Assembly: GCA_047605865.1 (NCBI GenBank)
Contig: JASGFC010000003.1
Span: forward strand, 1 to 64,000
From: JASGDC01 sp047605865
GTDB lineage: Bacteria > Actinomycetota > Actinomycetes > Actinomycetales > Micrococcaceae
Reading direction: 5' to 3'
Length of the DNA: 64,000 nt
The notes under the pieces are model-generated. The model did not search any database and was not told where the DNA came from. It saw only the letters and a list, made by a program, of their open reading frames with translations. Positions 59,252 to 64,000 of the stretch are shown one piece after another (positions within the stretch are counted from its first letter, which is position 1; each line of letters opens with the position of its first letter). Both the position numbers and the translations under genes were made by a program.

Positions 59252-60406
59252 TTAGTACACTTTAATGTCAGGGCTGGATTCAGCGTCTGATTCTAAGCCT
59301 TGTTCTTCAGCAATACGCATTGATTCTTCAATCAATGTTTCCACAATCTGATCTTCAGGAACAGTTTTAATAACTTCACCTTTGACAAAAATCTGGCCTT
59401 TTCCATTACCAGAAGCTACACCCAAGTCTGCTTCTCTAGCTTCACCTGGACCATTAACAATACAACCCATGACAGCTACACGTAGTGGAACTTCCATACC
59501 TTCTAGTCCTGATGTCACTTCTTCTGCGAGCTTGTAAACATCAACTTGTGCACGACCACAAGAAGGGCAACTCACGATCTCAAGCTTACGTGGTCTTAGA
59601 TTCAAGGATTGAAGTATTTGATCTCCTACTTTAATTTCTTCGACAGGAGGTGCAGATAAAGAAACACGTATGGTGTCTCCAATTCCTTCAGCAAGGAGTG
59701 CACCAAAAGCTACTGACGATTTAATGGTTCCTTGAAAAGCAGGTCCTGCTTCCGTAACACCGAGGTGTAGTGGCCAATCTCCTGCTGCGGCAAGTTGACG
59801 GTATGCTTCAACCATCACGACAGGGTCATTGTGTTTAACAGAAATTTTAAAATCGTGGAATCCATGTTCTTCAAAAAGAGAAGCTTCCCAAACAGCAGAT
59901 TCTACGAGTGCTTCTGGGGTAGCCTTACCGTACTTTTGTAATAAGCGTTTATCAAGAGAGCCCGCATTAACACCAATACGAAGAGATGTTCCATGTTCAG
60001 AGGCTGCTTCTGCAATTTCTTTGACTTTGTCATCAAATTGTTTAATATTTCCAGGGTTAACGCGAACTGCACCACAGCCAGCTTCAATTGCTTTAAAAAC
60101 GTACTTTGGCTGGAAGTGAATGTCTGCAATAACTGGAATTTGAGACTTTGTTGCAATAGCTTTAAGTGCATCTGCATCTTTATCAGTTGGGCAAGCCACA
60201 CGTACAATGTCACAACCAGCTGCAGTTAATTCAGCGATCTGTTGAAGAGTTGCGTTAATATCGTGTGTTTTAGTGGTAGTCATCGATTGGATTGAAATAG
60301 GACTTTCACTTCCTACACCTACTTTTCCTACTTGAATTTGACGAGTTTTACGTCGAGGAGCAAGAACAGGAGGAGGGCCAGATGGCATACCAAGATCAAC
60401 AGTCAC
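59252..60406 (-). CDS. ispG: 4-hydroxy-3-methylbut-2-enyl diphosphate synthase
   Basis: This 384-residue Fe-S enzyme has a TIM-barrel half (VRVACPTDKDADALKAI, AVRVNPGNIK) and the cluster-binding half with Cys in VSCPSCGRAQVD and VMGCIVNGPGEARE. It catalyses the penultimate step of the MEP isoprenoid pathway. With dxr nearby it shows that the MEP route is used. The GTG start has AAAGG upstream. A 153-bp gap with nested inverted repeats separates it from rseP. Confidence 0.97.
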   Translation of the reverse strand: MTVDLGMPSGPPPVLAPRRKTRQIQVGKVGVGSESPISIQSMTTTKTHDINATLQQIAELTAAGCDIVRVACPTDKDADALKAIATKSQIPVIADIHFQPKYVFKAIEAGCGAVRVNPGNIKQFDDKVKEIAEAASEHGTSLRIGVNAGSLDKRLLQKYGKATPEALVESAVWEASLFEEHGFHDFKISVKHNDPVVMVEAYRQLAAAGDWPLHLGVTEAGPAFQGTIKSSVAFGALLAEGIGDTIRVSLSAPPVEEIKVGDQILQSLNLRPRKLEIVSCPSCGRAQVDVYKLAEEVTSGLEGMEVPLRVAVMGCIVNGPGEAREADLGVASGNGKGQIFVKGEVIKTVPEDQIVETLIEESMRIAEEQGLESDAESSPDIKVY

Positions 60407-60487
60407 GATTATAGAACCTTTCTAAAGACTATTTCTATTCTATCTAATAATGAAGCCTTGTGGAATTGAAAATTAGTAAAACAGGGA

Positions 60488-60541
60488 GCGTTTATCGTGA
60501 TAATGTGCGTTTGAACGTACCTTTTCTCGATAAACGCACAT
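60488..60541 (-). terminator. Interlocking inverted repeats between rseP and ispG
   Basis: Two overlapping 10-bp dyads are seen: GCGTTTATCG (60488-60497) with CGATAAACGC (60528-60537), and ATGTGCGTTT (60503-60512) with AAACGCACAT (60532-60541). On the minus strand they follow the rseP stop and could form alternative stem-loops, i.e. a terminator or attenuator before ispG. No strong T-run follows. Confidence 0.45.
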
Positions 60542-60559
60542 ACATAGGCTAAATTAGCC

Positions 60560-61909
60560 TTACTTAAAGAGCGTAATAGGCTTCACAATATCTGCATAAA
60601 TAAGTAACACACTCATTGCCATCAACAACGCAGCTACAACATAAGTCAGTGGCAACATTTTTGCAGTATCAAATGGACCAGGGTCTGGTTTGCCTCTGAG
60701 TTTAGCAATGAACCTCCTGATAGCCTCCCACAGTGCCCCTGCTACATGTCCACCATCAAGTGGCAAAAGTGGGACTAAATTAAAAACGAAGAAAGCAATA
60801 TTCAAGCTGGCAATCATGCCAATCATTGAGGCTAGTTTATCTGAAACACTCACTTGATCAGTGCTGGCAATCTCACCGGCTACCCGCCCAACTCCAACAA
60901 CACTCATTGGCCCATTTGGGTCACGGGGTTCAGAAGTGAAAGCTGCACGTGCAACATCCATCATACGTTGCGGCAAATTAAGGATAATTTTCCCTACAGC
61001 AACAATGTTATCGCCCAGCATCGGGAAAACATCAATAAATGGTTTTTTCTGATTTTCTGAAGTTGGGCTTATCCCCAAAAAGCCTACATCTTGCGTCACA
61101 TAATTCCCATGCCTGTCTTTAATAGGCATTCCCAAGGCATCAGTTTCTGGCCGTGCTGTCAGCATTGGTTTTACAGACAAATGTACTTTTTGGCCATTGC
61201 GGATAACAGTAAGGTCAACTTGTTGACCTGCTGCAGCACGAATCTTAGCGCTAGCATCGTCCCAAGTAGATACAGGCTGACCATTGAAAGCTACAATCTG
61301 ATCCCCTACTGTGATGCCAGCAGTAGCAGCTGGGGACTTTGGATCTGAAGCTGAGCAGCTCTCGGTGTTCTGGTTTTGCGTCTGTTGCACACTAATAACA
61401 CATTCAGAAACGGATGCCACTTTAGTTGTTGGAGTTGAAACCCCATGCATTGTAATGAGAAGAGACATCAAAACAAAAGCAATTAACAAGTTCATCACTG
61501 GTCCACCCATCATGATGATGACTCGTTTATAAACTGGAAGTTCGTAAAAAAGACGCCCTTCATCTCCTGGCTCAATTTCTTCAGCTGAGTATGAGCGAGC
61601 TCCTTCAGCTAAAGAAGAAAACATGCCTGTTGTTGAATCTCTTAGAGTTCCTGGAGCATCTTTTGGACTGGGCGGGAACATACCAATCATGGAAATATAT
61701 CCACCTAAAGGAAGTGCCTTCAAACCATATTCTGTTTCACCCTTTTGGCGAGAAAAAATAGTTGGACCAAAACCAATCATGTATTGTTTAACACGCACAC
61801 CAAATTTTTTCGCAGGGATAAGGTGCCCAAGTTCATGCAGTGCAATAGATAATGCTAGGCCAATAAAAATAACAATAACCCCGGCACTATACAGTAAAAC
61901 TGAGCTCAC
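60560..61909 (-). CDS. Site-2 protease family zinc metalloprotease (RseP/Rip1-like)
   Basis: This 449-residue membrane protease has the M50 zinc motif ALHELGHLIPAKKFGV in helix 1, a PDZ domain (about 195-260; AGITVGDQIVAFNGQPVSTW) and the distal ligand motif NLVPLLPLDGGHVAGAL. It cuts membrane-embedded anti-sigma factors or other single-pass proteins. The loop between helix 1 and helix 2 includes the expected GFGPTIFS. The GTG start overlaps the dxr stop by four bases and has GAAGGA upstream. The order dxr - rseP - ispG is standard. Confidence 0.94.
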   Translation of the reverse strand: MSSVLLYSAGVIVIFIGLALSIALHELGHLIPAKKFGVRVKQYMIGFGPTIFSRQKGETEYGLKALPLGGYISMIGMFPPSPKDAPGTLRDSTTGMFSSLAEGARSYSAEEIEPGDEGRLFYELPVYKRVIIMMGGPVMNLLIAFVLMSLLITMHGVSTPTTKVASVSECVISVQQTQNQNTESCSASDPKSPAATAGITVGDQIVAFNGQPVSTWDDASAKIRAAAGQQVDLTVIRNGQKVHLSVKPMLTARPETDALGMPIKDRHGNYVTQDVGFLGISPTSENQKKPFIDVFPMLGDNIVAVGKIILNLPQRMMDVARAAFTSEPRDPNGPMSVVGVGRVAGEIASTDQVSVSDKLASMIGMIASLNIAFFVFNLVPLLPLDGGHVAGALWEAIRRFIAKLRGKPDPGPFDTAKMLPLTYVVAALLMAMSVLLIYADIVKPITLFK

Positions 61910-63087
61910 GATAATCCTTCAATAAGCTCTCGAGCATCTGCTCTAGCTTGTTGATCTGCTGCTAAAACAGTCTCAAGGGTCATTTCTTGGCTAACTGTAC
62001 TCTGATCTACAACCTGTTGCACGATATCTACAATGTCAGTAAACTTAATTAATCCATCGTGAAATGCATCGACAGCTTCTTCGTTTGCGGCATTAAAAAC
62101 AGCTGGCATAGTTTTGCCTAGTGTTGCACAATACTTTGCTAGCTTGACTGCTGGAAATGCTTCCTGATCAAGGGGTTCAAAAGTCCACGATGTAGCTTTA
62201 GTCCAATCGCAAGGTTCAGCAACGTTCTTGACTCGGTTCGGATAGGCAATACCTAATGCGATAGGCAATTTCATATCTGGTGGTGAACATTGCGCAATGG
62301 TTGACCCATCTTGAAATTGCACCATAGAATGAACAACTGACTGGGGATGTACAACAACATCAATTTTTTCTAAAGGAACATCAAAAAGTAGATGTGCTTC
62401 AATCACTTCTAAGCCTTTATTAACTAATGTTGCAGAATTCGTTGTAACAACACGTCCCATATCCCATGTAGGGTGGGCAAGCGCTTGTTGAGGTGTTACA
62501 TCTTTTAGTTCTGCTTTCGTTTTACCACGAAACGGGCCACCAGATGCAGTTAATACTAGCTTGTTAACTTCAGATTTTTCATAAGGATGTATTGGATGAT
62601 GTGTAGACATCAAGCATTGCGCTATAGCAGAATGCTCAGAATCAACAGGAACAATTTGATCTGCTTGCGCAAGAGACTTGACTAGTTCTCCACCAATGAT
62701 TAATGACTCTTTATTTGCCAACGCCAAAGTGTTTCCAGCTTTGAGTGCTTCTAGTGTTGGTTTTAAGCCAACAGCACCTGTCATGCCGTTAAGAACAATA
62801 TCGACTTTTTGGGCAGCAAGTTCAGCAGAGCTTTCTTTACCAACTAAAATCTGGTATTTATTAGGATTTGCCCCTTGTTTTTTGAGTTCTGAAACAACAG
62901 CTTGTTCCGTTGCTAGGCTTATTGCAATAACCTTAGTTTGGAACTCTATAGCTTGTTGAACAATCAACTCAACATTATTGCCACAGGAAAGTCCGTAAAC
63001 TTTGAATTCATCAGAATTCTCTTGAATAACCTCTAGTGCTTGCGTACCAATTGACCCAGTTGAGCCCAACAGAGTAACAGTTCGCAT
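61906..63087 (-). CDS. dxr: 1-deoxy-D-xylulose 5-phosphate reductoisomerase
   Basis: This 393-residue enzyme has the NADPH-binding TLLGSTGSIGTQALEVI, ALANKESLIIGGEL, the metal/substrate region PVDSEHSAIAQCL and TASGGPFRG. It makes MEP from DXP, the committed step of the MEP pathway. It starts two bases after the stop of the DivIVA-motif gene, so translation is probably coupled; no Shine-Dalgarno sequence is evident. Confidence 0.97.
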   Translation of the reverse strand: MRTVTLLGSTGSIGTQALEVIQENSDEFKVYGLSCGNNVELIVQQAIEFQTKVIAISLATEQAVVSELKKQGANPNKYQILVGKESSAELAAQKVDIVLNGMTGAVGLKPTLEALKAGNTLALANKESLIIGGELVKSLAQADQIVPVDSEHSAIAQCLMSTHHPIHPYEKSEVNKLVLTASGGPFRGKTKAELKDVTPQQALAHPTWDMGRVVTTNSATLVNKGLEVIEAHLLFDVPLEKIDVVVHPQSVVHSMVQFQDGSTIAQCSPPDMKLPIALGIAYPNRVKNVAEPCDWTKATSWTFEPLDQEAFPAVKLAKYCATLGKTMPAVFNAANEEAVDAFHDGLIKFTDIVDIVQQVVDQSTVSQEMTLETVLAADQQARADARELIEGLS

Positions 63088-63089
63088 GG

Positions 63090-64000
63090 TTAAGAGGCGT
63101 GAATTATTTCTACAAGTCGATTCAGCAGTGCATCAACCTGAGCTTCACTGTAAGCATCGAGGGCATGAGCAGAAGAGAAAGTAACGTTCTTGACTTCATC
63201 TGCGCTGAGCATTTCACGATTTTGTAGGTAACGTTCGATACGTTTACTGAACTGATCTACCTCATCTACGCTATAGCCAGTTTTATATGTAGCTTTACGG
63301 AATCTCTTACCATTTCCAAGTGCCATACGAGCTTGAATAGCATCCATGACTCCAGCAAGTTCTTGAGCACGATTAGACCCAGATAAACTAGATTGAGATT
63401 GATGGTGAACCATTCCACTAGCCACTCCAGCAGTTGCAACGCCTGCAGTAGCTGCTGTGGCAAGTTGTCCACGGTTTTGACTGCTAATAACATCTTGCAC
63501 TTGTGTACGGGGTTCAACAGCTTTAATTTCAGGAGTGGGAGGCAGTTGTTGTTGCCTACGAGTCTTAACATTCTGTACTAAGTTGTTAAGAGCTTCTTCC
63601 CTATCAATTGTTTTCTTTTCAGCTTTAATAGGTTCAATTCTGTGCTTTTTCTGCTCTTTTTGAACGCGTTGTGACTCAGAAGTAGTAGTTGTTGTTTCTG
63701 TGACAACTGTACTGTTCTGAGCTTTCTTATCCTGTTTCGTAGGCTTAAGGAACTCAGGCTGTGGGATGTTCTCATCAACAAGTGGATTGTATCCTGATGC
63801 CTTCTTATTGTTAAGAAGTTCGTTGCTGACGGAATTCTGTGTCTTGTTGCTATCGACTTGCTCTATATTTTTGATATCAGTATCTTGTTTCTTCTTGATA
63901 TCGACTTGCTTTTTCTTTTTCTTGTGAGCATGCTGTGTTTTCACATCTGCAAGGTCTTTAGTTTTGTGAGGTTTTTTAGCTTGTTTTTTAGTGGCTTTAA
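63090..64000 (-). CDS. DivIVA-motif protein with Lys-rich N-terminus (5' end outside the window)
   Basis: The minus-strand frame is open to base 64000. The first in-window candidate start (GTG at 63944) lacks a ribosome site, and the upstream codons continue the same Lys-rich composition, so the gene probably begins beyond the window. The visible part has a Lys/Gln-rich disordered region, an Ala/Gly stretch (about 163-180 from the GTG) and two DivIVA-like units near the C-terminus: ATYKTGYSVDEVDQFSKRIE and HALDAYSEAQVDALLNRLVE. Similar proteins are found beside dxr in actinobacteria and are presumed to act in growth or division; not proven. Confidence 0.7.
   Translation of the reverse strand, partial: KATKKQAKKPHKTKDLADVKTQHAHKKKKKQVDIKKKQDTDIKNIEQVDSNKTQNSVSNELLNNKKASGYNPLVDENIPQPEFLKPTKQDKKAQNSTVVTETTTTTSESQRVQKEQKKHRIEPIKAEKKTIDREEALNNLVQNVKTRRQQQLPPTPEIKAVEPRTQVQDVISSQNRGQLATAATAGVATAGVASGMVHHQSQSSLSGSNRAQELAGVMDAIQARMALGNGKRFRKATYKTGYSVDEVDQFSKRIERYLQNREMLSADEVKNVTFSSAHALDAYSEAQVDALLNRLVEIIHAS

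Noticed and set aside
1..64000. CRISPR arrays, insertion sequences, rRNA, tmRNA, RNase P RNA, replication origin
   Set aside because: No regularly spaced repeats, transposase genes or the corresponding conserved RNA sequences were seen on reading the window.

Overview
The window looks like a chromosome segment from a low-G+C (about 40% by eye) member of the Actinomycetota. The gene families and their order are actinobacterial: an actinobacterial-type DapD, a PriA-like HisA followed by an SseB-family gene, lexA divergent from a LysM gene, DUF3107 with RNB, DEAD-box and PHP genes, a CBS/MgtE_N - DUF1003 - Mrp - TatB block, a LOG - DivIVA-motif - PIG-V block, an Actino-pnp-like leader before pnp, and dxr-rseP-ispG-proS-rimP-nusA-ylxR-infB-rbfA. 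No phage, insertion sequence or CRISPR array was found. No gene-free stretch exceeds 300 bases; the longest are about 45373-45628 (pnp leader and rpsO terminator) and 8508-8738 (lexA/LysM control region).

Layout. 1-4.6 kb: the tail of a Ser/Thr-rich protein, a YigZ protein, a MacB-like ABC exporter pair and a sugar symporter. 4.6-8.0 kb: an orphan protein, ArgR with its own operator, and a tightly coupled HisH-like / PriA-HisA / SseB operon in which the HisH-like partner has lost its catalytic residues. 8.1-9.4 kb: the SOS pair LysM/lexA. 9.5-17.8 kb: amino acid permease, LOG-like and HAD proteins, DUF3107, RNB ribonuclease, DEAD helicase, PHP phosphoesterase and MarC. 17.9-25.7 kb: a Ser-rich membrane protein, aminopeptidase P, stress protein, CBS/MgtE_N protein, DUF1003, Mrp ATPase, TatB and leucyl aminopeptidase. 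25.7-31.8 kb: PIG-V mannosyltransferase, DivIVA-motif protein, LOG protein, an AbiEi/DUF559 protein bounded by palindromic repeats, DapE and a DHA2 drug exporter. 31.9-41.2 kb: tRNA-Asn, a Tat-exported protein with a poly-C promoter, two GT4 glycosyltransferases, tRNA-Met, a PCuAC copper chaperone, a DMT transporter, a CDP-alcohol phosphatidyltransferase, a holin-X/DUF3618 fusion, DapD and an exported hydrolase. 41.2-49.0 kb: M16 peptidase, pnp, rpsO, ribF, two membrane proteins and truB. 49.1-52.2 kb: two tandem peptide (POT) transporters. 52.3-64 kb: the translation and isoprenoid block rbfA-infB-ylxR-nusA-rimP-proS-ispG-rseP-dxr, then a DivIVA-motif protein that runs off the window.

How the genes work together. 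Peptide uptake (two POT transporters) with aminopeptidase P and leucyl aminopeptidase, together with a possibly decayed histidine locus, suggests a host-associated or peptide-using organism that retains lysine/DAP synthesis (dapD, dapE). The most unusual signals are a C10 tract inside the spacer of the promoter for a Tat-secreted protein (candidate phase variation), the catalytically dead HisH relative kept in an intact operon, a family of about 60-bp perfect or near-perfect palindromes at four intergenic sites (two of which bound the AbiEi/DUF559 gene), and two mutually exclusive hairpins at the infB ribosome binding site. Several genes have a good -10 box 6-8 nt before the start codon and no Shine-Dalgarno sequence, so leaderless transcripts are probably common here.
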